Shown one piece after another: positions 35,834 to 42,923 of a stretch of DNA of 64,000 nucleotides (within the stretch, counting starts at the first letter, position 1; every line of letters starts with the position of its first letter). The notes under the pieces were generated by a model. The model saw only the letters and a list, made by a program, of their open reading frames with translations. It had not been told where the DNA came from and did no database searches. Made by a program: the position numbers and the translations under genes. Origin of the DNA: JAOBAU01 sp034667465 (lineage in GTDB: Bacteria > Acidobacteriota > Thermoanaerobaculia > Gp7-AA8); NCBI GenBank assembly GCA_034667465.1, contig JAXDJV010000025.1:248001-312000 (forward strand), written 5' to 3'.

Positions 35834-35943
35834 AGTCAAAGTCCGGGGTCACATCTGGAAATTTGACTTTGGCGTGCTGTTCGCTTTGTCGGGGCCGTTG
35901 ACCAAAGTCAAATTTCCAGATGTGACCCCGGACTTTGACTTTA
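35831..35943. repeat. Type A palindromic element, copy 2, perfect 42-bp arms
   Basis: Arms 35831-35872 and 35902-35943 are perfect reverse complements over 42 bp, around a 29-bp loop. The arms hold the core CCGGGGTCACATCTGGAAA and an outer AAAGTCAAAGTC. Perfect arms imply recent movement or strong selection. The element provides the stop codon of the TPR-cNMP gene and ends 13 bp before the PAP2 gene. It shares GGGGTCA-x2-TCTGGAAA with the copy at 9831. Confidence 0.95.
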
Positions 35944-35956
35944 GCCTCCTCAAAAC

Positions 35957-36802
35957 ATGTTCTTCGCCGGCTTCTTAGTCGTCTTCTTCGTGCTGTGGTG
36001 CGTCTGCTATGCGGCGCTCCCCGCGCTTTGGAGCGGCGTCACATCCGCCGCGTCTTACATCGCGCGCATTTCGATGCGCTTCAAACCGGTCCAGGGCTGG
36101 GTGACGCGTGCTTCGCGCTTTCGTGAGTACGCGCCGCTTGCGGCGATCGTGCTTGCCGGCGCGCTGGCGACGGTCTGGATTGGCGACGGCTTTCTCGATC
36201 TTGCCGAGAGCGTTCATGCGAAGAATCCGCAGGTGCAGCGGATCGATACGCAGTCGCATCGCTGGGCGCTCGAACATCGGCAATCCGACGCCACGCTCTT
36301 CTTCACGGCGGCGACGATCATCGGCGGACCGACCGGGCTCGCGGTGCTGATCATCATCGTGGTGATTCCGCTCGTCGTCACCAAACGCTGCCGATGGCTC
36401 GCGTACCTGGTAATCACCTGCGGCGGCGGTGCGCTACTGAACCTCGAGCTGAAGCGTTACTTCGCGCGCGCGCGTCCCGACGTCGCGGAAATGCTGCGCC
36501 GCGCGCACGGCTACTCGTTTCCGAGCGGACATGCGATGGGCTCGACGGTCGTCTTCGGCGCGCTGAGCTATCTCGCGTTTCGTTACGCGTCGCAATGGCG
36601 CTGGAAATCAGCCGCAATCGCTCTCGCCGCCACACTCATCGCCTCAGTCGCTCTCTCCCGCGTCTACCTCGGCGTCCACTGGATCTCCGACGTCGGCGCC
36701 GGCATCTTCGGCGGTCTCGCCTGGGTGTCGGTCTGCACGGTCGGCTACGAATCGTTGCGGCGCATTCGTGCGGTGCGCGCGCGACGAACCGCCGGCGCTT
36801 AA
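35957..36802 (+). CDS. PAP2-family membrane phosphatase
   Basis: 281-residue polytopic protein with type 2 phosphatidic acid phosphatase signatures: KRYFARARP (KxxxxxxRP), SFPSGHAMGS (SGH motif) and SRVYLGVHWISDVGAG (SRxxxxxHxxxD). Two N-terminal helices precede the catalytic part. It likely removes phosphate from a lipid such as phosphatidate, phosphatidylglycerophosphate or undecaprenyl pyrophosphate on the outer face of the inner membrane. The stop overlaps that of the converging YihY gene by 4 bp. A cardiolipin synthase gene lies nearby at 38829. Confidence 0.92.
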   Translation: MFFAGFLVVFFVLWCVCYAALPALWSGVTSAASYIARISMRFKPVQGWVTRASRFREYAPLAAIVLAGALATVWIGDGFLDLAESVHAKNPQVQRIDTQSHRWALEHRQSDATLFFTAATIIGGPTGLAVLIIIVVIPLVVTKRCRWLAYLVITCGGGALLNLELKRYFARARPDVAEMLRRAHGYSFPSGHAMGSTVVFGALSYLAFRYASQWRWKSAAIALAATLIASVALSRVYLGVHWISDVGAGIFGGLAWVSVCTVGYESLRRIRAVRARRTAGA

Positions 36803-38244
36803 CGCTCGCGGCGGCGTTCGTCGAGCACGACGGTCGGGCGCTGCACCTGAAGCTCGCGCACCAGGCGGCCGATCGTCATCTGATCGAGCGTCGAGCGCGT
36901 GTTGTCGCTCAGCCGAGTGAACAGCGCGTTGATGGCGTTGCGCTCGCCGCTGTCCGGCTTCACGACGGCGGGAACAGCGCGCCGGCTTCCTTCGATCTGC
37001 TGAATCACTTCCTCGACGCTGATGCGATCGGGATCGCAGCCGGGAACGAAACCGGCCCACTCGCCGCCGATCTCCTTCACGAGTTGCGCGTCTTCGAGTC
37101 GCCGCAACACGCGCAGCATCTGCGCGTCGGTCGTCCCGAACTGCGCGGCGAGGCGATACGACGACGGCGCTTCTTCACGCTTGTCGAAACGCCGCGCGAT
37201 CTCGATCAGCGAACAGAGTGCGAAGTAGAGGTCGTGCATCGGCTCGTCTTCGATCTGCTGCTCGCTCGCGCGCAGCATTCCGTAGACGTTCTGATAGACG
37301 TAACTGATCTCGACGCCGAGGAGGATTACGACCCACAGGACCTGGATGGAGATCAGGAAGATGATGGCGAGGCCGACGCTGCCGTAAATGAGATTGAACT
37401 TTCCGTGAAAAAGAAAGTCGGCGTAGATGCCGAACGCGTAACGGACGAGAGTAAAGAGCGCCGTCGTGGCGATTGCGCCGACCGCGGCGGAACTGAAACG
37501 AACGCGCGCCGACGGCACGAGCCAGAAGAGCATCGTGAAAGCGACGAAGAGCACGACCACCGGCACGATCTGAAAAATGATGTCGTGTCGAAACAGGATG
37601 CGCAGATAGCGATTGCGCTCCAGCATCGCCGTCGTCGTGAACGAGAGACCCATCAACAGCGGTCCCCAGAAAAAGAGCAGCGTGAACGCCATGATCTTCT
37701 GGCGATAGCCGTGAACGCTGGGCACCTTCCAGATCTGATTCACGGTCGCTTCGACGGCGAGAAACAGCCGGAAGGCGATGACCATGAATGCGATCGCGCC
37801 GAACGTCGACGCTGCCTGCGCGTTCTCGGCGAACTTCGCCAGATGGAACATCAGCTGCGGCGACTGATACGGCAGAACGACGTTCAGCATGTTGTCGATC
37901 TGCGAACGGAAGTCGGGGAAGATCCGGCTGAAATACTGCTGCAGGACCTGCGTGAAGGCGACGAGCAGCGGGATCAGCGAGAGGAGCGTCGTGTACGCAA
38001 GCGCCGCGGCGCGCGACGTTCCTTCGATGACGTAGAACTCGCGCGCCACTTCGCGCAGGAAGAGGAAGAACTCGACCGTGAGGACGCGCGCACGTGCGCG
38101 GCCGTGCGCTTCGCGCCGGTAGACGAGCACGGCCGGGTCGGTCAGCCAGCTCCAAACCGTGTCGCGGCTCTCGGTGTAGCGCTGCTTCCACAGCTGCCCC
38201 CGGCTCGGCGGCCGTGGTTCAGCGTTCCGGGGATCGACATCCAT
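36799..38244 (-). CDS. YihY/BrkB-family membrane protein with C-terminal winged-helix domain
   Basis: 481 residues from ATG 38244. Six membrane helices in the YihY/UPF0761 pattern (RAAALAYTTLLSLIPLL, the WKVPS loop, LVPSARVRFSSAAVGA, LIYGSVGLAIIFLISIQVLWVVILLGVEISYV) are followed by about 150 cytoplasmic residues. These resemble an Rrf2-type winged helix (YRLAAQFGTTDAQMLRVLRRLEDAQLV), as in other long YihY proteins. Function is unknown; suggested roles are in membrane transport. The reading frame extends further upstream to 38688, but that part is antisense to the DUF4112 gene. A TATAGT hexamer lies 7 bp before the ATG. Confidence 0.88.
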   Translation of the reverse strand: MDVDPRNAEPRPPSRGQLWKQRYTESRDTVWSWLTDPAVLVYRREAHGRARARVLTVEFFLFLREVAREFYVIEGTSRAAALAYTTLLSLIPLLVAFTQVLQQYFSRIFPDFRSQIDNMLNVVLPYQSPQLMFHLAKFAENAQAASTFGAIAFMVIAFRLFLAVEATVNQIWKVPSVHGYRQKIMAFTLLFFWGPLLMGLSFTTTAMLERNRYLRILFRHDIIFQIVPVVVLFVAFTMLFWLVPSARVRFSSAAVGAIATTALFTLVRYAFGIYADFLFHGKFNLIYGSVGLAIIFLISIQVLWVVILLGVEISYVYQNVYGMLRASEQQIEDEPMHDLYFALCSLIEIARRFDKREEAPSSYRLAAQFGTTDAQMLRVLRRLEDAQLVKEIGGEWAGFVPGCDPDRISVEEVIQQIEGSRRAVPAVVKPDSGERNAINALFTRLSDNTRSTLDQMTIGRLVRELQVQRPTVVLDERRRER

Positions 38245-38251
38245 TGCGCGA

Positions 38252-38257
38252 ACTATA
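38252..38257 (-). promoter_or_regulatory. Putative -10 element (TATAGT) for the YihY gene
   Basis: On the minus strand TATAGT is followed by 7 bp and then the ATG at 38244, so transcription would start at about the initiation codon (leaderless). No Shine-Dalgarno site is visible. A CATACT hexamer at 38307-38312 is placed the same way, 7 bp before the divergent GTG at 38320. Confidence 0.45.
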
Positions 38258-38319
38258 GACGCAAGTAACGGACCGATCCGCTGAAGCGGAGGCGGCAGCG
38301 CACCTGCATACTGTCGAGT

Positions 38320-38829
38320 GTGGCTGAGTTGAAGGTGCATATTCCTGAGGTGATCGAGCCGGACGAGAACCTGCCGCCCGACCTCATTGCGCTGCGCAGA
38401 TTCGCGTGGCTGATGGACGAAGCGATCGCCATTCCGGGCACCCGAATGCGCGTCGGCGTCGATGCCGGACTCGGACTCATCCCCGGCGTCGGCGACGCCA
38501 TCGCCGCGGTGCTCTCGACCTGGGTGATCGCCGGCGCGCTGCGCCATCGCGTACCGATGCGCTACATCGTCCGGATGGTCGTCAACATCCTGATCGATCT
38601 CGGCGTCGGCTCGATCCCGCTCCTCGGCGACGTCTTCGATTTCCTCTTCGAAGAGAACGTCATGAACCTTCAGCTGCTGCTCCGGCATCGCGATCGCACG
38701 CGTCCGCCGCGCCGCCTGAGCGAGATCGCGGTTAGCGTGCTGGTGATCATCGCCATCATCGCCGTCTTTGCGTTGCTCCTGCTCTTCGGTCTCATCGCTT
38801 CCGTCATCTGGCTCATTCGGAATCGCTAG
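38320..38829 (+). CDS. DUF4112 domain-containing membrane protein
   Basis: 169 residues from GTG 38320. The first part has the DUF4112 pattern (ALRRFAWLMDEAIAIPGTRMRVGVDAGLGLIPGVGDAIAA and VLSTWVIAGALRHRVP), with short hydrophobic hairpins. The LGVGSIPLLGDVFDFLFEEN segment and a C-terminal membrane helix (about 138-165) follow. Function is unknown. The stop (TAG) shares a base with the GTG of the cardiolipin synthase gene, so the two are coupled and may act together in the membrane. Confidence 0.88.
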   Translation: MAELKVHIPEVIEPDENLPPDLIALRRFAWLMDEAIAIPGTRMRVGVDAGLGLIPGVGDAIAAVLSTWVIAGALRHRVPMRYIVRMVVNILIDLGVGSIPLLGDVFDFLFEENVMNLQLLLRHRDRTRPPRRLSEIAVSVLVIIAIIAVFALLLLFGLIASVIWLIRNR

Positions 38830-40085
38830 TGCTCTTCCGCAAAAACAAGCCGCCGCGTTATCCCCGCCGCGCCGCGCTTCCGATCATTCGCCGGAAGCTG
38901 CCGATGCGCTATCACATGAAGCATCAGTTCGCGATCGCGGACCTGGCGTTTCTGCAGACGATGCACGCGCTCACCGGCGCCGCGATCTCGGCCGGCAACA
39001 AGGTCGAGGTGCTGAAGAACGGCGTCCGCTTTTTTCCGTCGATGCTTGCTGCAATCCGGACAGCGAGGAAGACGATCAATCTCGAGTTCTACATTTACTG
39101 GGACGGCACCGTCGGACGTGAATTCGCCGAAGCGCTGGCCGAGCGGGCGCGCGCCGGCGTGGCGGTGAAGATCGTGCTCGACGCCGTCGGCTCCGTGCGA
39201 ATGTCGCAGGCGCTGATCGACTTCATGTCGCGGAACGGCGTCGACCTCGAGTGGTATCACCCGCTGCGCTGGTACACGCTCTCGCGCGCAAACCACCGCA
39301 CGCATCGCAAGCTGCTCATCGTCGACGGCGAAGTCGGTTTCACCGGCGGCGCCGGTATCGCCGACGAATGGCTCGGCGACGCGGAATCGAAAGAGCACTG
39401 GCGCGACACGATGATCCGCGTCGAAGGTCCGGTCGTCACGCAGCTGCAGTTCGCGTTCATGGACAACTGGGTGAAGAGCCGCGGCGAACTGCTGACCGGC
39501 CTCGATTACTTTCCCGCGGTTGAACCGCGTGGCAATCAGCTGACGCAGGTGATCAAGTCGTCGCCGACGGAAGGCAGCTCGTCGGTCAAATTGCTTTACA
39601 TCATCTCGATCGTCAGCGCGACGAAGTCGATCCTGATCTCGAACGCTTACTTTATCCCTGACAGCGACACGATTCGCGCGCTCGAAGGCGCAGTGCGACG
39701 CGGCGTCGACGTTCGCGTGATCGTCCCCGGCGAATTCACCGATGTGCCGATCGTGCGTCAGGCCAGCCGCTGGCACTACGAATCTCTGCTGCGCCACGGC
39801 ATCCGGATCTTCGAGTACCAGCCGACGATGATGCATGCGAAGACGATGGTCGTCGACGGCGTCTGGTCGACGATCGGCTCGTCGAATTTCGATGACCGCA
39901 GCTTCCGGCTGAATGACGAAGTGAACGTGAACGTCTACGACGTCGAAGTGGCCGCGCAGATGGAGACGATGTTCCGCGAGGATCTGACGAACAGCGAAGA
40001 GGTAAAGCTCGGCAAGTGGTTCCGCCGTCCGGCGTTCGACCGGATGAAGGAAAAACTCGCCGAGCTTTTCAAGCCGCAGCTGTGA
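38829..40085 (+). CDS. Cardiolipin synthase / phospholipase D-type phosphatidyltransferase
   Basis: 418-residue PLD-superfamily enzyme with two HKD motifs: HRKLLIVDGEVGFTGG and HAKTMVVDGVWSTIGSSNFD. The motifs, order and spacing match bacterial cardiolipin synthases (Cls), which join two phosphatidylglycerols. It has no obvious N-terminal membrane helices, like ClsB-type proteins. The start is GTG 38829, overlapping the DUF4112 stop by one base. It converges on the DUF1111 gene with one base between stops. Confidence 0.9.
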   Translation: MLFRKNKPPRYPRRAALPIIRRKLPMRYHMKHQFAIADLAFLQTMHALTGAAISAGNKVEVLKNGVRFFPSMLAAIRTARKTINLEFYIYWDGTVGREFAEALAERARAGVAVKIVLDAVGSVRMSQALIDFMSRNGVDLEWYHPLRWYTLSRANHRTHRKLLIVDGEVGFTGGAGIADEWLGDAESKEHWRDTMIRVEGPVVTQLQFAFMDNWVKSRGELLTGLDYFPAVEPRGNQLTQVIKSSPTEGSSSVKLLYIISIVSATKSILISNAYFIPDSDTIRALEGAVRRGVDVRVIVPGEFTDVPIVRQASRWHYESLLRHGIRIFEYQPTMMHAKTMVVDGVWSTIGSSNFDDRSFRLNDEVNVNVYDVEVAAQMETMFREDLTNSEEVKLGKWFRRPAFDRMKEKLAELFKPQL

Positions 40086-40086
40086 G

Positions 40087-41319
40087 CTACAAAGATCGCA
40101 GGAACGTCAACAACTTGTCTTTCTCGTTTCTGTTCAGCGCGTTGTAGCGATCGCGCGCCGCGCGCGCCTGTCCTTCGTGCGCGGTGATCGCCCCTTCGAG
40201 CGTGGTGGCGCGGCCGTCGTGCAGATACGTCGTCAGGAAGCGCAGTCCCCACAGCGGTGCGGTGCGGATCTCGCGGCCGTTCGCATCGCCCTGCTCGATT
40301 CCGTCGCCGAGCGAGCCGACGTCGTGTAGCAGAAAATCGGAGTACGGGTGATACGTCTGGCCGCTCAGCGCCGCGACGCTGCTCGTGCCGCTGTGCATGG
40401 TCGCGACGTGACACGACGTGCAGCCGATCCGCTCGAACGTCGCTTCGCCATCGCTCGTGTCGCGCGTGTTCGCCGCGCGCGGCGGCGGCGCAAGCATCGA
40501 CGTGTAATCGGCGAGCGACCGGATGCCGTCCTCGCCGTCGTTCATCCCCGGCATCGGATTGAACGCGAGCTCGGAGCAGTCGCCGTTCGGACAGTTCTCG
40601 TTCGGGAAGAGCGGATTGGTGATGCCCATCTCGTTGAGATACGCGTCGCCTGCGAACTGCAGCAGCGTCGGCACCTGTCCTTTCCAGCCGAACTTGCCGA
40701 CGGTCTTCATCCCGGCGCGGATGTTGTCGACGAGCGGCGCGCGGCCGGCGGTGCCGTCGTTGCGCGCGCGCTGCTGCTGCGCGAGCGCGATGAAGTCGGA
40801 GTCGGGCGTGGCGTCGATGAGACCGAGTCCGAAGAGCGGCGTCGTGCGGCGATGAACGACGATCGTCGCCAGCGCCGGCGCGGTCTCGGCGCGGAACTGA
40901 TGCGTCGAGCCATCCTCCGGCCCGAGGGCGTGATCCTGCAGCAGCGAACCGCCGAGATTCGTCAGCGGATCGAACGTGCCGTTCACGCGTCTGCCGACAC
41001 GCGTGACGAGATGCAGCGAGCTGCCGCCGCCGACGACCGGCGTGTCGTGACACTCACCGCACGAGCGGCCGTTGAAGACGGGACCGAGTCCGTCATCGAT
41101 CCCTTCGACGCCGGAGAACTCTTCGAGCCCGGCGGCGAACGTCGCGGCTTCCGACGCGGTCAGCCCGCCGATGGCATCGCCCGCCGTGGCGGTGACGGCC
41201 GGTGGTGGCGGTGGCGGCGGTGCGGGACGCGTCGGGCGGCCGCGTCCCGGCGCCTGCTGCGCCAGCGCGGCGAAGGCGACCAGGGTCGAGAAAAATACAG
41301 CAAACAGTTTTCGAGGCAT
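40087..41319 (-). CDS. Di-haem oxidoreductase family protein (DUF1111)
   Basis: 410-residue exported protein: signal peptide (residues 1-20), a proline-rich linker (PTRPAPPPPPPP), then a domain with two haem c sites, CGECH (87-91) and CTSCH (300-304). FNGRSCGECHDTPVVGGG and the C-terminal APLWGLRFLTTYLHDGRATTLEGAI are hallmarks of DUF1111/COG3488 thiol-oxidoreductase-like proteins, distantly related to MauG/cytochrome c peroxidases. The substrate is unknown. Such proteins are often paired with imelysin/EfeO iron systems, which are absent here. Confidence 0.9.
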   Translation of the reverse strand: MPRKLFAVFFSTLVAFAALAQQAPGRGRPTRPAPPPPPPPAVTATAGDAIGGLTASEAATFAAGLEEFSGVEGIDDGLGPVFNGRSCGECHDTPVVGGGSSLHLVTRVGRRVNGTFDPLTNLGGSLLQDHALGPEDGSTHQFRAETAPALATIVVHRRTTPLFGLGLIDATPDSDFIALAQQQRARNDGTAGRAPLVDNIRAGMKTVGKFGWKGQVPTLLQFAGDAYLNEMGITNPLFPNENCPNGDCSELAFNPMPGMNDGEDGIRSLADYTSMLAPPPRAANTRDTSDGEATFERIGCTSCHVATMHSGTSSVAALSGQTYHPYSDFLLHDVGSLGDGIEQGDANGREIRTAPLWGLRFLTTYLHDGRATTLEGAITAHEGQARAARDRYNALNRNEKDKLLTFLRSL

Positions 41320-41409
41320 GACTCCCTCCAGTGAGAGTCATTCTCGAAATGTTCGGCCCGGCAGACTTCACCGCTTCGCAATGAGTTTGTAAGGAACGTA
41401 AATGAGCCA

Positions 41410-41497
41410 GTCATCCCGAGCGGCGCGAGGGATCCGGGCGGAAGGGGCGCGACAACGTTCCCCGCCCGCCCGGATTCCTCGCTACGCTCGGAATGAC
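41410..41497. repeat. Type C palindromic repeat, copy 3
   Basis: Arms GTCATCCCGAGCGGCGCGAGG and the complement of the standard form (with GGAATGAC at the end) show this copy is more diverged than the others. It lies between the DUF1111 and gnd genes, both on the minus strand, and ends 2 bp before the gnd stop codon. The rest of this 179-bp gap holds nothing else recognisable apart from the DUF1111 promoter region. Confidence 0.88.
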
Positions 41498-41498
41498 A

Positions 41499-42923
41499 TT
41501 ACTTGTTCGCCCAGTCGGTGTGGATGAACGGTGCGTCCGCTCCTTTGTCGTTGCGCTGATACGTGTGCGAGCCGAAGTAATCGCGCTGCGCCTGCGTCAG
41601 GTTTTGCGGCAGATGTTCCGAGCGATACGCATCGAAATACGCGAGGCTGCCCGACATCGCCGGCACCGCGATTCCGCCATTCTGCGCGTTCGCGATGGCG
41701 CGTCGCCATGCCGGTTGCGCGGCGAGGACGCTCTTCGAGAACGCTTCATCGAGCAACAGGTTCGGCAGCTCGCGATTGCGTTCGTACGCGCGCATGATCG
41801 TGTCGAGAAACTTCGCGCGGATGATGCAGCCGGCCTTCCAGATGCGAGCCATCTCGCGCATGTCGATGTTCCACTTCCACTCGCGCGAGCCGGCCTGAAT
41901 CAGCGCCATTCCCTGCGCGTACGAACAGACTTTCGATGCGTACAGCGCATCGTGCACGTCGCTGATGAACTGCTTTCGATCGCCGCTGAACGCCGACGGT
42001 TTGCCGCCGCCGAGAATGCGCGACGCCGCGACGCGCTCGTCTTTCATCGACGACAACACGCGGGCATCGATGGCCGCGGCGATCGTCGGAATCGGCACCG
42101 CCAGATCGAGCGCAACCTGCGCCGTCCATTTGCCGGTTCCCTTCTGTCCCGCTTTGTCGAGCACGCGATCGACGAGTGGCGATCCATCGTCATCTTTGAC
42201 GCGGAAAATGTGCGCGGTGATCTCGATCAGGAACGACTCGAGCGGACCGCGGTTCCATTCGCCGAAGATCTCCGCCAGTTCATCCGCTCCCGCGCCGAGG
42301 ACCTTGCGCAGGATTTCGTACGCTTCGGCGATCAGCTGCATGTCGCCGTACTCGATTCCGTTGTGCACCATCTTCACGAAGTGACCGGCGCCGTCGGGAC
42401 CGACGTGCGCGACGCATGCGCCGGAGTCGCTCTTCGCGGCGATCGCTTCAAAGACCGGCTTGATCGAGTTCCAGGCGTGCTCGGAGCCGCCCGGCATGAG
42501 CGACGGACCGAAACGCGCGCCTTCTTCGCCACCGGAAACGCCGGAGCCGACGAAATGCAGTCCGGTCGCTTCGAGTCGCTTCGTCCGTTCCTGCGTGTCT
42601 TTGAACCAGGAGTTGCCGCCGTCGATGATGATGTCGCCGTCTTCGAGCAGCGGCTGCAGGCGCTCGATCGTCTGATCGACCGGCGCGCCCGCTTTGATCA
42701 TCATCATGATCTTGCGCGGACGCTCGAGCGACTGCACGAACTCTTCGAGCGTCTTCGCCGGGATGAACTTCTTTCCCGGACTGGCGGCCATGAACTGATC
42801 CGTTTTCGCCGGCTCGCGGTTCCACACCGCGACCATGAATCCGTGGTCCTCGACGTTACGCGCGAGGTTCTCGCCCATCACGGCGAGGCCGATCATTCCG
42901 AATTGCGCATTGCCCGGCGTCAT
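41499..42923 (-). CDS. gnd: 6-phosphogluconate dehydrogenase, decarboxylating
   Basis: Oxidative pentose phosphate pathway enzyme producing ribulose 5-phosphate, CO2 and NADPH. The 474 residues have the nucleotide-binding FGMIGLAVMGENLARN start, the GGNSWFKDTQER loop, substrate-binding SGVSGGEEGARFGPSLMPGG and KMVHNGIEYGDMQLIAEAY, and the C-terminal tail. ATG 42923 overlaps the stop of the upstream tal-pgi gene (ATGA) and has AAGGAG 7 bp before it, so it is preferred over the in-frame upstream start at 42980. With tal-pgi this forms a sugar phosphate operon; no zwf is in the window. Confidence 0.96.
   Translation of the reverse strand: MTPGNAQFGMIGLAVMGENLARNVEDHGFMVAVWNREPAKTDQFMAASPGKKFIPAKTLEEFVQSLERPRKIMMMIKAGAPVDQTIERLQPLLEDGDIIIDGGNSWFKDTQERTKRLEATGLHFVGSGVSGGEEGARFGPSLMPGGSEHAWNSIKPVFEAIAAKSDSGACVAHVGPDGAGHFVKMVHNGIEYGDMQLIAEAYEILRKVLGAGADELAEIFGEWNRGPLESFLIEITAHIFRVKDDDGSPLVDRVLDKAGQKGTGKWTAQVALDLAVPIPTIAAAIDARVLSSMKDERVAASRILGGGKPSAFSGDRKQFISDVHDALYASKVCSYAQGMALIQAGSREWKWNIDMREMARIWKAGCIIRAKFLDTIMRAYERNRELPNLLLDEAFSKSVLAAQPAWRRAIANAQNGGIAVPAMSGSLAYFDAYRSEHLPQNLTQAQRDYFGSHTYQRNDKGADAPFIHTDWANK

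Noticed and set aside
34013..35839. Long minus-strand open frame of about 600 codons
   Set aside because: It mirrors the TPR-cNMP gene over its full length; it is a GC-driven shadow frame with no motifs.
36394..38268. Long plus-strand open frame of about 620 codons
   Set aside because: It is antisense to the clear YihY gene, starts inside the PAP2 gene and has shadow-like Arg/His/Asp composition.
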